Shown one piece after another: positions 56,733 through 64,000 of a stretch of DNA of 64,000 nt (position 1 is the stretch's first letter; each line of letters starts with the position of its first letter). Source of the stretch: Paenibacillus sp. 1001270B_150601_E10. GTDB taxonomy: Bacteria > Bacillota > Bacilli > Paenibacillales > Paenibacillaceae. The translations under genes and the position numbers were made by a program. The stretch is taken from assembly GCF_015558675.1 (NCBI RefSeq), contig NZ_JADMOL010000005.1:652-64651 (forward strand). The letters are read 5' to 3'. Below the pieces are notes generated by a model, which saw only the letters and a list, made by a program, of their open reading frames with translations, did no database searches and was not told where the DNA came from.

Positions 56733-56932
56733 AGTAACCCTCCTGCGCAAGAATGGGAATCTCTGACTAACTTGATGTCTAATGGATAGTACGGAAGGAA
56801 TCTTAAAATGTTTCAGTGGATTTTGAAAAATGGTTGGATTTTCTTTTCCCTGCTACTTGGCGCCTCAGCATCGGATGATATAATAGTTAGGGTCAAGGCA
56901 ACGATACATCATGGCAATTGGGAGAGATTACC

Positions 56933-57841
56933 GTGAATATGTTTGTCATCAATGGCTCTGCAGGCAATGGCAATGCCCTGCGCGTCTGGAAGAAGATAGA
57001 GCCTAAGTACAGGCAGTCCAAGCAGCCTTATGCGGTATGTCTTTCCACTTCTCCGGAAGAAGCTGAAGAACGGGTCAAACAGCACCTTGAACAATATCCT
57101 AACTGCTCAATCATCGTCGTTGGTGGAGACGGTACGATACATCGAATGCTGCCCCTGCTTGCTTCAACTGAAGCTGCACTGGGTATTATCCCAGCAGGAT
57201 CTGGAAACGATACGGCAAGAGGGTTCAAGCTCCCTCTTGAGCCAGATGAGGCCCTAAAGGTAATCCTTAAAGCGAATACTCGATCTGTTGATCTTCTGCA
57301 CGCTTACGGCACATGGACGTTAACAGCACTCGCCACAGGCTTTGATGCAGAAGTTGCACATGTTGTAGATACAAGCTGGTACAAGCCTTGGTGCAATCGA
57401 TTAGGCTTAGGATCTATTGCCTATTTGCTAGGCATCGTACAGATGCTCATTCGCTATAAACCCGTAGACGCTGTGATTGAGGTTGATGGGGAGTCTCAGC
57501 ACTACAAAAGGGTGTGGCTTAGTGCGGTGGCCAATACCAGTACTTATGGCGGGGGAATACGAATCTGTCCACAGGCTAGGAGTGACGATGGACAATTTGA
57601 TCTTTGTGTGGTTCATCGAGCTAGCCGAATCAAGCTGATTCTTCTATTGCCTACGGTTCTATTCGGGAAGCATACGAAGTTACGACGTTATGTGGAGATG
57701 AGAAGAGGCCGAAGCGCGCGTATTGAACCTATACACGCACAGCTTACCATTGGCGATGGAGAACTAGTCGGAAGAACACCTTACACAGCTGAGCTGCATG
57801 CCGGAAAGCTTCGGCTTCATATACCAACAGAAGTCCTATGA
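56933..57841 (+). CDS. Diacylglycerol kinase-family lipid kinase
   Basis: A 302-residue soluble kinase of the DgkB/YegS family that phosphorylates diacylglycerol or a similar lipid with ATP. Seen: VINGSAGNGNALRVW (N-terminal nucleotide loop), IIVVGGDGTIHRML (catalytic GGDGT, about residues 66-70), IPAGSGNDTARGF, and C-terminal ICPQARSDDGQFDLCVV. GTG start seven bases after GGGAGAG; the next ATG is two codons on. Confidence 0.9.
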   Translation: MNMFVINGSAGNGNALRVWKKIEPKYRQSKQPYAVCLSTSPEEAEERVKQHLEQYPNCSIIVVGGDGTIHRMLPLLASTEAALGIIPAGSGNDTARGFKLPLEPDEALKVILKANTRSVDLLHAYGTWTLTALATGFDAEVAHVVDTSWYKPWCNRLGLGSIAYLLGIVQMLIRYKPVDAVIEVDGESQHYKRVWLSAVANTSTYGGGIRICPQARSDDGQFDLCVVHRASRIKLILLLPTVLFGKHTKLRRYVEMRRGRSARIEPIHAQLTIGDGELVGRTPYTAELHAGKLRLHIPTEVL

Positions 57842-57938
57842 AGACCAAGCCTATTGCCTATCAATCAAGAAGGAGTCACCATTTTGATTGATGCTGTACT
57901 GTTCATTTTGGAAGAAAACAAGGAAAGAGGAGGTTCCC

Positions 57939-58427
57939 ATGGGAGAATCTAAAGTAAAATCATTCGTACAAGAATTTAAAGACTTCGCAATGCGCGGTAA
58001 TGTCATTGATCTTGCGGTCGGTGTCATTATCGGCGGAGCCTTCAACAAAATTGTGACATCCATCGTTAATGATGTCATCATGCCACCGATCGGTGCCCTT
58101 ATTGGAGGCATGGACTTCAAGGATCTCGTCATCCGTTTGGATGGAAGCACAGAGCCAATCAGCTTGGCGGATGCAACCGCCAATGGCGTTCCTGTCCTTG
58201 CCTATGGATCTTTTATTAATACTGTAATCGACTTTATTCTCGTTGCATTTTGTGTATTCATCCTTGTAAAAGTAATCAATACCGTGCATCGCAAGAAGAA
58301 CGTGGAAGAAGTTAAGGAAGAGCCAACAACCAAAACTTGCCCTTATTGCATTACCGAGATTGCCCTTGAAGCAACACGCTGCCCGAACTGTACTTCTCAA
58401 CTGGAAGAAGCTCAAGCAAGCCGCTAA
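57939..58427 (+). CDS. mscL: Large-conductance mechanosensitive channel with zinc-ribbon tail
   Basis: A 162-residue MscL that opens under membrane tension to release solutes. Helix 1 carries FAMRGNVIDLAVGVIIGGAF (gate) and helix 2 GSFINTVIDFILVAFCVFIL. The cytoplasmic tail holds two CxxC pairs, CPYCITE and CPNCTSQ, a zinc-ribbon that E. coli MscL lacks. ATG at 57939 follows GAGGAGG; upstream ORF codons are not used. Confidence 0.95.
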   Translation: MGESKVKSFVQEFKDFAMRGNVIDLAVGVIIGGAFNKIVTSIVNDVIMPPIGALIGGMDFKDLVIRLDGSTEPISLADATANGVPVLAYGSFINTVIDFILVAFCVFILVKVINTVHRKKNVEEVKEEPTTKTCPYCITEIALEATRCPNCTSQLEEAQASR

Positions 58428-58529
58428 TGATGTGAAATACGTCTTCGAAGTCCTTCATAGATGTGTTAACGCGATTAGAAGTTATCGTTATTACCATTAG
58501 AAGCAATTTTATAGTTTTTATCAGGTCAA

Positions 58530-58580
58530 AAAGACCGTTCCTAGCAAGATGCCTAATGGCACTCCTCGGAACGGTCTTTT
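58530..58580. terminator. Bidirectional terminator
   Basis: Stem AAAGACCGTTCC/GGAACGGTCTTT flanked by A-run and T-run, enclosing a smaller hairpin; between convergent mscL and the 58599 gene. Confidence 0.88.
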
Positions 58581-58598
58581 ACAATTCCCGTTATTCAA

Positions 58599-58910
58599 TT
58601 ATATGGAACGCCGATTCTTCTCCATCATGCTTTCAGCTAGAGCTTTGGCCATGGGATCTGGCGTAAACGTTTCTTCTCCTGCATCGAACTTCTTTACTAC
58701 AATGTGTTCAAAAACGGATGAAGATAATACAGGCTCGAACTCATAATGCGCTTCGTCGGCAATACGAGTTTCGTAACCCATCATGGTCAACATCTCCTGA
58801 ACTTCCGCTGTAGTAGGCTTCCGTCCTTCTTCGAGCATGACCAATCCGCGCAGCTTGTGAATCTCACCATCACGATCATGCACTTCAAAATACACGATGC
58901 ATTCTACCAT
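58599..58910 (-). CDS. Hypothetical protein, 103 residues
   Basis: A small soluble acidic protein with no recognised domain. N-terminal CIVYFEVHDRDGEIHKLRGL looks like two beta strands; the rest is helical. GAAGGATAG lies before the ATG. Ends at a shared terminator. Confidence 0.65.
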   Translation of the reverse strand: MVECIVYFEVHDRDGEIHKLRGLVMLEEGRKPTTAEVQEMLTMMGYETRIADEAHYEFEPVLSSSVFEHIVVKKFDAGEETFTPDPMAKALAESMMEKNRRSI

Positions 58911-59103
58911 TCTATCCTTCTCCTTATCACATTTGTCCGTTATCGGCTCTGATGCTTATGGTGATTACTATCCCCAAGCCATAGAAAGTAATCCTATTCA
59001 ACCATATGCTACTCACTACGGATACTTGCAAGGATCGGTTGCTGGTATTTAATGACATTCGCCTGTTAAAGGCATGAACCCTGTTCCATGAACATAACAG
59101 CTG

Positions 59104-59889
59104 TTAAATAAATGGAGCTCCGCAGCGCTCGCACCACTTTGCATCATACGGCGCAAGCGTTCCACATCCTGCGCATGGCTTCTGATCAGCAGGAATCGTT
59201 GTTGTCACCGGCCTTGCGCCAATATGGACATGAGGCCCATCTACCTGCTCTTGCTGATGATTGCCTGCACCTGTTCTAGAAGAACGCGGAGGGAAATACA
59301 TATCCTCTTCCTCATCCATTGGAATCTCCATATTCGAATGGTTTGAAGGAGAGTCGTCCTGCCCCCAAGGGACTGCTTCTCCGTGAACATCCAGCTTCAG
59401 ATCAGATGGAGTGATCCGCGAACTGCTTGGCGTCGGATTAAGTGTAATATATCCGTCGTTGGAGCCGCGTTTACGCTTTGCTTCGCCCGTAGCCGAAGCA
59501 AATGACCCGGCGTCACGCATATGTTCAGGAGCCTCTGGCAGCTTCTCTCCGCAGTTCGAACAGAAATTAGAGATCCATGCGGAAATTTCGCCGCACTTCT
59601 CACAGCGCTTCTCATGGCGAAGCTCACAGCGTTTCCATTCGAGCACCTCAATCTCTTCCTCAAGCTTAAGGTTCAACACCGCAAGCTCAGCCATTTGCTC
59701 AGACAAAGACTCCATCTTTTGATCTTTATATGCGTTATAGGCCATACAGCCGATTTCATAGGCATTCTGCTCCCAATCCTTGCGCCGACTTTCAATTTGA
59801 GATTGAATACGATTCAGCTCCACGACGATCTGTGCTTTTTCAGACGCCTTGGATGCTCCTTGCTTAACCTTATCCAAAAAACGATTCAT
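59104..59889 (-). CDS. Protein with two zinc ribbons and an N-terminal coiled coil
   Basis: A 261-residue protein. Residues 1-80 form an Ala/Glu-rich helical, likely coiled-coil region; a zinc ribbon CEKCGE...CSNCGE lies at about 95-115; a Ser/Gly-rich acidic linker follows; a second ribbon CAGCGT...CERCGA is at the C-terminus. No enzyme motif. The ATG at 59889 has AAGGGAG eight bases upstream. Possibly a scaffold or regulatory protein; function unknown. Confidence 0.75.
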   Translation of the reverse strand: MNRFLDKVKQGASKASEKAQIVVELNRIQSQIESRRKDWEQNAYEIGCMAYNAYKDQKMESLSEQMAELAVLNLKLEEEIEVLEWKRCELRHEKRCEKCGEISAWISNFCSNCGEKLPEAPEHMRDAGSFASATGEAKRKRGSNDGYITLNPTPSSSRITPSDLKLDVHGEAVPWGQDDSPSNHSNMEIPMDEEEDMYFPPRSSRTGAGNHQQEQVDGPHVHIGARPVTTTIPADQKPCAGCGTLAPYDAKWCERCGAPFI

Positions 59890-60330
59890 AAAGCTTACTC
59901 CCTTCCCCAACTGCATCACCTCATAAAAGACATGCTGCGTTATTACCCTTTACACTTGATCTTGTGACATTGAAACGTATAGACTTCTATATGGACAAAA
60001 TATGCGGGTTCTAGGCAAATGATGTGTCCAATTAAGTGAGCACAAGCTCACCCTGCCCTCAAAAATATTCTTGAAATAAAGCGACTATCATAAAGAGTCC
60101 CTATTCATGTACGTTGGTAAAGATCGCAAGTTGCGAAATTTTTCACCATTTTTCATCATGTCTTTAACACGACACATTCCATGGGATAACCATTAGACTC
60201 TGTTCTTTAAGCATATACCGTCAAGTGCACAGGATCAAACCCTAAGACGTGCAATCTGTTGAAATTCGTCGCAAACAAATGGTTAACGGCGAATGTTGAA
60301 CGTTTATGGATAGACAAGGAGATTATGAAT
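59890..60330. other. Intergenic region between divergent zinc-ribbon and helicase genes
   Basis: About 440 bases without a supported ORF, RNA or clear promoter. Confidence 0.5.
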
Positions 60331-62565
60331 ATGAAATCCACAACCAGCGCTTCAGCCAAAGCATGGAGCCACCGCCCCCAAGGGATGAGCACTGATCAAA
60401 CAGCGCCTACGTCCGCATGGATATCCGTCGACTCTCCTTCTCGGGTCGAATCCTCGTCAGCTGGAAAAGAGAGCGCGGCTTCGGATCAGTGGTTCTTTCA
60501 AGCGATGGAAGAGCAAGGGCTGGCTCTTCATGAAGCCCAGCGCGAGGCCGTAAGGCACGGAACAGGGCCGCTTCTCTGTCTTGCCGGCGCTGGCTCAGGC
60601 AAGACGTCGGTCCTGACTGCACGTGCAGCCTATCTCATGGCCGTTCGCGAGATTGCGCCTGAATCGCTATGGCTGGTCACCTTTACGAATAAAGCCGCTG
60701 CCGAAATTCGCGAACGGCTTTGCCGCCTGCCGGGCGTAACGCCTTATATGGCTAAGCGCATTCAGGCCCGTACGTTCCACTCCTTCGCGCTTCGCCTGCT
60801 TCAGGCATACGCCAAGCCGTTTACCCTGTTTGCGGAAGAACAGGGGCGATATGGCTTTATGAAGCGAGTGCTAAGAGAGCTGAACCTGCACGATCTCTTT
60901 GAGGCAGAAACTGTTCTCGCCTCACTTTCTGCCCTAAAGTCGAGGTCGGAGCTGCCGCAGGATTGGCACCCGAAGACCTCTCAGGAACGGGAGCTAAGAC
61001 GTGCTATGCTTCGCTTCGAGGAACAGAAGCATGAACGAGGGCTGAAAGACTTCGATGATCTGCTGCTGGATACGCTGCAGCTATTTAACGAAGATGCAGC
61101 ACTCGTCGCTAAGCTGTCCCGACGCTTTCAATATGTGATGGTCGATGAATTTCAGGACTGCACACCTGTTCAAATCGCTATGCTTGAGAAGATTATAGGC
61201 GCACACCGCAATCTCGCCGTCTTTGGCGATGATGATCAGACGATCTATACCTTTAACGGTGCAGATCACCGTTATATTACAACATTCCAAAAGCGTTATC
61301 CCGAAGCGATTCGTGTCACGCTCGATATGAATTTCCGTTCTCTTCCACCTATCGTCGGGCTTGGCAATGCTATAATCAAGCACAATAAAGACCGTCTGCC
61401 TAAGACGATGCAGGCAGTGAAGAATCGCGCCTACATTGATTCTAAGCAGGCTGAGCCCTATTATCTGCGTCCAACCGACGCTGAAGAAGAAGCGATGCTC
61501 ATCATAGATGAGATCGAGAAGCGACGCCGCATGGGCTATGCCTACCGCGATATAGCCCTGCTTTATCGCAGTCAAAGCGCAAGCCGCGCTATGATTGAGC
61601 AGTTGACGATGAAGGGCATTCCTTACGAACAGCTTGGCCGGGAACCGCTGTTCTATGATCACAGCATCGTCAAGCCGCTCATCGACCATTTGCGGCTCTC
61701 CATAAATCCTAGAGAGCAAGAATCTCTGGCAAGCGCCGTCGCCTGCCTGTATATCTCTAGAGACAGCGGCCTTGCCTATATTCAGCGGAAGGAAAAAGAA
61801 CGGTCCAAAAAGTATCCATTGGTTCATCTCGCCACCTGTCAAGGAATTGCTTCCTTCCAGCAGGAAGCGGTAAAGCCAAGGATTCGTTATATCAAGAAGC
61901 TTGCCGGCATGAAGCCCGAGATTGCGGTGAAGGATATGCGCCGCGAGTTCTATGATAAGTTCACGCAGGCGGCCAGCACGCAAGACAGCTCCGCTTATCA
62001 GGACGCATCGGCCGAACTATTGGAAGAGCTTGAAAGCTCAGCCAAGCGCTTTGATACGGTTGAAGCCTTTATTAAGCATATTGATGAGCTTAAAGCGCGG
62101 CATGAAGCGCAGCATTCAAGTGCCAGTCACCAAGCGACGGATCGAAATGCAGGGGCAACCCCTAATCGCTCTTCTCAAAACGGGCTTGCAGCACAGGAAG
62201 ATGATGAAGACAAGCTCACCTTAATGACCATTCATCGAGCAAAAGGATTGGAATTTCCGATTGTTTTTTTGCTCGGGATTACAGAGGAGCTGCTGCCCCA
62301 TCGAACTTCGCTGCGTGAGAAGCCTCCGGCTGACCGCAAGGCGGCGATAACGCCTGATCAGATGGAAAAGTCTCTTTTTGCTTCACGAGCAGACACGAAG
62401 CCAAAAGAGGAAGATATCAAGCTTCAGCTGCTAGAGGAAGAACGGCGTTTGCTCTATGTCGGGGTTACGCGTGCTCGCGAGCTGCTCTATATTAGCTCCC
62501 CCGTCATCGTTCATGGAGAGAAGCAGGAAATAAGCCGCTTCTTAGTAGAGGCATGGCAGAATTAG
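60331..62565 (+). CDS. UvrD/PcrA-type DNA helicase
   Basis: A 744-residue superfamily 1 ATP-dependent helicase. Motifs in order: Q/Walker A LCLAGAGSGKTSVLTARAAY, Ia LVTFTNKAAAEIRERL, II VMVDEFQDCTPVQ, III FGDDDQTIYTFNGAD, IV MNFRSLPPIV, V LTLMTIHRAKGLEFPIVFLL, VI EEERRLLYVGVTRARELLYI. The first 50 residues are a Ser/Ala-rich tail not seen in PcrA, and it lacks the PcrA C-terminal end, so this is a second, UvrD-like helicase rather than the essential PcrA. Start at the second ATG after AAGGAG. Confidence 0.92.
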   Translation: MKSTTSASAKAWSHRPQGMSTDQTAPTSAWISVDSPSRVESSSAGKESAASDQWFFQAMEEQGLALHEAQREAVRHGTGPLLCLAGAGSGKTSVLTARAAYLMAVREIAPESLWLVTFTNKAAAEIRERLCRLPGVTPYMAKRIQARTFHSFALRLLQAYAKPFTLFAEEQGRYGFMKRVLRELNLHDLFEAETVLASLSALKSRSELPQDWHPKTSQERELRRAMLRFEEQKHERGLKDFDDLLLDTLQLFNEDAALVAKLSRRFQYVMVDEFQDCTPVQIAMLEKIIGAHRNLAVFGDDDQTIYTFNGADHRYITTFQKRYPEAIRVTLDMNFRSLPPIVGLGNAIIKHNKDRLPKTMQAVKNRAYIDSKQAEPYYLRPTDAEEEAMLIIDEIEKRRRMGYAYRDIALLYRSQSASRAMIEQLTMKGIPYEQLGREPLFYDHSIVKPLIDHLRLSINPREQESLASAVACLYISRDSGLAYIQRKEKERSKKYPLVHLATCQGIASFQQEAVKPRIRYIKKLAGMKPEIAVKDMRREFYDKFTQAASTQDSSAYQDASAELLEELESSAKRFDTVEAFIKHIDELKARHEAQHSSASHQATDRNAGATPNRSSQNGLAAQEDDEDKLTLMTIHRAKGLEFPIVFLLGITEELLPHRTSLREKPPADRKAAITPDQMEKSLFASRADTKPKEEDIKLQLLEEERRLLYVGVTRARELLYISSPVIVHGEKQEISRFLVEAWQN

Positions 62566-62688
62566 CAGTATTTTCATCATAGAAGTTTAAAGAAGTCCTT
62601 TATTCTCTTTGATCTTCGAACGTGGATTCTTTACAATAAAAAGGAAGGCTTGTCTCAAGCCTGCAATTCGACCGCTAGGAGGACTGAT

Positions 62689-63390
62689 ATGACCAAGTCT
62701 GATATGATGAGCACTCCCCATGAACAAGTAAAACAGCTTCCAATGCTGTACCAGCTTGCTTTGGAGGAGCTTGAGACCAAGATTAAAGTCATTCGTTCGG
62801 AATGGAAGATCCGCAATGGATATTCTCCTATTGAGCATATAAAGACAAGATTAAAGGAGCCTAAGAGCATTGTCAGCAAGTGCGAACGCAAAGGGCTGCC
62901 GGTTAATCTGGATACGATCGTCAACAAAATTTATGACATTGCCGGCATGCGAATTGTGTGTGCATTCGTAAAGGACATTTACGCGATTCTGGATCATCTC
63001 AAAACAAGAGACGATCTCCGCATCGTAGAGATCAAAGATTACATTGAGAACCCAAAGTCTAACGGGTATCAAAGTGTGCACGTGATTGTTCAAGTGCCGC
63101 TTGTCCTGTTCGAAGACGTCCGATGGATTTACGTCGAGGTCCAGCTTCGAACGCTGGCGATGGATTTCTGGGCCAGCATGGAGCATATTATATTCTACAA
63201 ATATGAGCAGCAGGTGCCTTCCCATGTCGTTCATGAGCTTACTGATGCCGCCAAGGCTGTCGATATGCTGGATCGCAAGATGCTTGAGCTCCGCAAAGAA
63301 ATCTTGAACTACAATCAGCAGGAATGGATTGATGGAGATGCCTTCACGATTGATATGGAGCCTTCGTCAACAGAGCAGGAAGCCAAATAG
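62689..63390 (+). CDS. Small alarmone synthetase (RelP/RelQ type)
   Basis: A 233-residue (p)ppGpp synthetase without hydrolase domain. Synthetase motifs: PIEHIKTRLKEPKSIVSK, DIAGMRIVCAFVKDIYAIL, NPKSNGYQSVHVIV and YVEVQLRTLAMDFWASMEH. It transfers pyrophosphate from ATP to GDP/GTP in stress. ATG at 62689 follows AGGAGG; 13 earlier in-frame codons are excluded. RelP versus RelQ cannot be settled by eye. Confidence 0.93.
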   Translation: MTKSDMMSTPHEQVKQLPMLYQLALEELETKIKVIRSEWKIRNGYSPIEHIKTRLKEPKSIVSKCERKGLPVNLDTIVNKIYDIAGMRIVCAFVKDIYAILDHLKTRDDLRIVEIKDYIENPKSNGYQSVHVIVQVPLVLFEDVRWIYVEVQLRTLAMDFWASMEHIIFYKYEQQVPSHVVHELTDAAKAVDMLDRKMLELRKEILNYNQQEWIDGDAFTIDMEPSSTEQEAK

Positions 63391-63613
63391 GCTGTTGAGA
63401 CAGGTTCAACCCATTTTCCTTTATTTTTTGCACTGATATGTATAATCCCGCGCCATGCTGCACATGATAATATCGACATCGAGTAAGTCTCAAATATGAA
63501 CTTTGCTTGATGTCATCAGACATGATTCGGGAACACAATGAGGCCCTCATTGACACGCCCCGATTATCATGATTAGAGTGTTGTCTAGTCGTAGAGACTA
63601 CGCAGCTCTCAAC

Positions 63614-63660
63614 AAAAAGAGGAGTCCAACGGTACAACCCGTCATTTGGACTCCTCTTTC
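63614..63660. terminator. Bidirectional terminator
   Basis: A 14-bp stem AAAGAGGAGTCCAA/TTGGACTCCTCTTT with A- and T-rich flanks, between convergent alarmone synthetase and the edge gene. Otherwise 63391-63749 holds no gene. Confidence 0.85.
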
Positions 63661-63749
63661 TTTGCCATTTTATTTAAGATATGTTCGCCATAGACGGAAA
63701 CCGCATTCCATCTGGCGCTCCTTTCTGAATGGCCGCGAAAGAGATTTTC

Positions 63750-64000
63750 TCATGCATTTTCTTTTTCTGGTACCGGATTCGCATGTCCAGCCAGCCGATC
63801 AAGCCGCTGAATTTGCAAGCCGTATTCATAGCACGCTGCCACAACAATGGCCAAGCGATGAGAGCTGTCATCGCCGTTAATGCATGCCTTCATCATCGTC
63901 TCAAGAAACTCCTCATTCCGCTCCATTAAATGTTCAATGATCTCAGTATCCTTTTTAACCTTATCCTCAAACTTCAACAGGACGTGCTCATGAACACGGA
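63750..64000 (-). CDS. Hypothetical protein, partial at right edge
   Basis: The C-terminal part of a frame that is open to the window edge. The visible 83 residues are hydrophilic and helical (KDTEIIEHLMERNEEFLETM, HRLAIVVAACYEYGLQIQRL). A TTG at 63977 could be an internal or true start, but no ribosome-binding site precedes it, so the gene probably begins outside. No family recognised. Confidence 0.5.
   Translation of the reverse strand, partial: RVHEHVLLKFEDKVKKDTEIIEHLMERNEEFLETMMKACINGDDSSHRLAIVVAACYEYGLQIQRLDRLAGHANPVPEKENA

Noticed and set aside
61081-61983. Minus-strand 300-codon ORF inside the helicase gene
   Set aside because: Shadow of the helicase reading frame, which has all SF1 motifs in order.
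1-64000. CRISPR arrays, tRNA or rRNA genes, insertion sequences, prophage
   Set aside because: I saw no regularly repeated units with spacers, no tRNA-like or rRNA-like sequence, and no transposase, integrase or phage structural genes.

Overview
The window reads as chromosomal DNA of an endospore-forming, aerobic Gram-positive bacterium, most likely Paenibacillus or a close relative. The reasons are strong AGGAGG ribosome-binding sites with frequent GTG and TTG starts, a gerA-type germination operon, Spo0M and a YhcN-type spore lipoprotein, a caa3 oxidase operon, and a YesM/YesN-controlled sugar ABC transporter of the type common in Paenibacillus. Gene density is high and I see no phage, transposon, CRISPR array, tRNA or rRNA.

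Layout. 1-7225: potassium uptake operon kdpFABCD on the minus strand, led by a 35-residue membrane peptide and preceded by a long leader with two separate c-di-AMP (ydaO-type) riboswitch aptamers and one terminator; the KdpD start carries two KdpD-USP sensor modules in tandem and runs off the left edge. 7.7-13.8 kb: single genes (an unknown protein, a decayed secreted-protein gene, a GNAT acetyltransferase, an ATPase, a DinB/YfiT protein, an AraC regulator, a nitroreductase, a methyltransferase). 13.9-18.4 kb: copper defence (two CopZ chaperones, CopA ATPase, a siroheme-reductase-like protein, a glutaredoxin) with a promoter overlapped by CsoR-like C-tract boxes. 18.6-22.6 kb: gerA-type germinant receptor operon. 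22.9-26.7 kb: nrdIEF ribonucleotide reductase behind a cobalamin riboswitch. 27.1-31.4 kb: GntR-controlled double ABC transporter operon. 31.7-40.8 kb: GH20 hexosaminidase, YesN/YesM two-component system and a carbohydrate ABC transporter without its ATPase. 41.2-44.7 kb: aminotransferase, a frameshifted D-Ala-D-Ala ligase and a MocR-type regulator. 45-50.5 kb: caa3 cytochrome oxidase ctaCDEFG plus a DUF420 protein. 51-64 kb: mixed genes including a YhcN lipoprotein, serine hydrolase, MFS transporter, VTT-domain membrane protein, Spo0M, lipid kinase, MscL, a UvrD-type helicase and a small alarmone synthetase.

How it fits together. The kdp region is the most striking: c-di-AMP is known to switch off potassium import, and here the operon has two aptamers in series as well as a duplicated KdpD input module. 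The nrd operon shows B12 economy: a cobalamin-sensing RNA should shut off the B12-independent reductase when B12 is available. The copper block couples export (CopA/CopZ) with redox proteins. The broken ddl next to its probable regulator looks like recent gene loss or a sequence error. All functions come from reading the sequence and family knowledge; no search was run.
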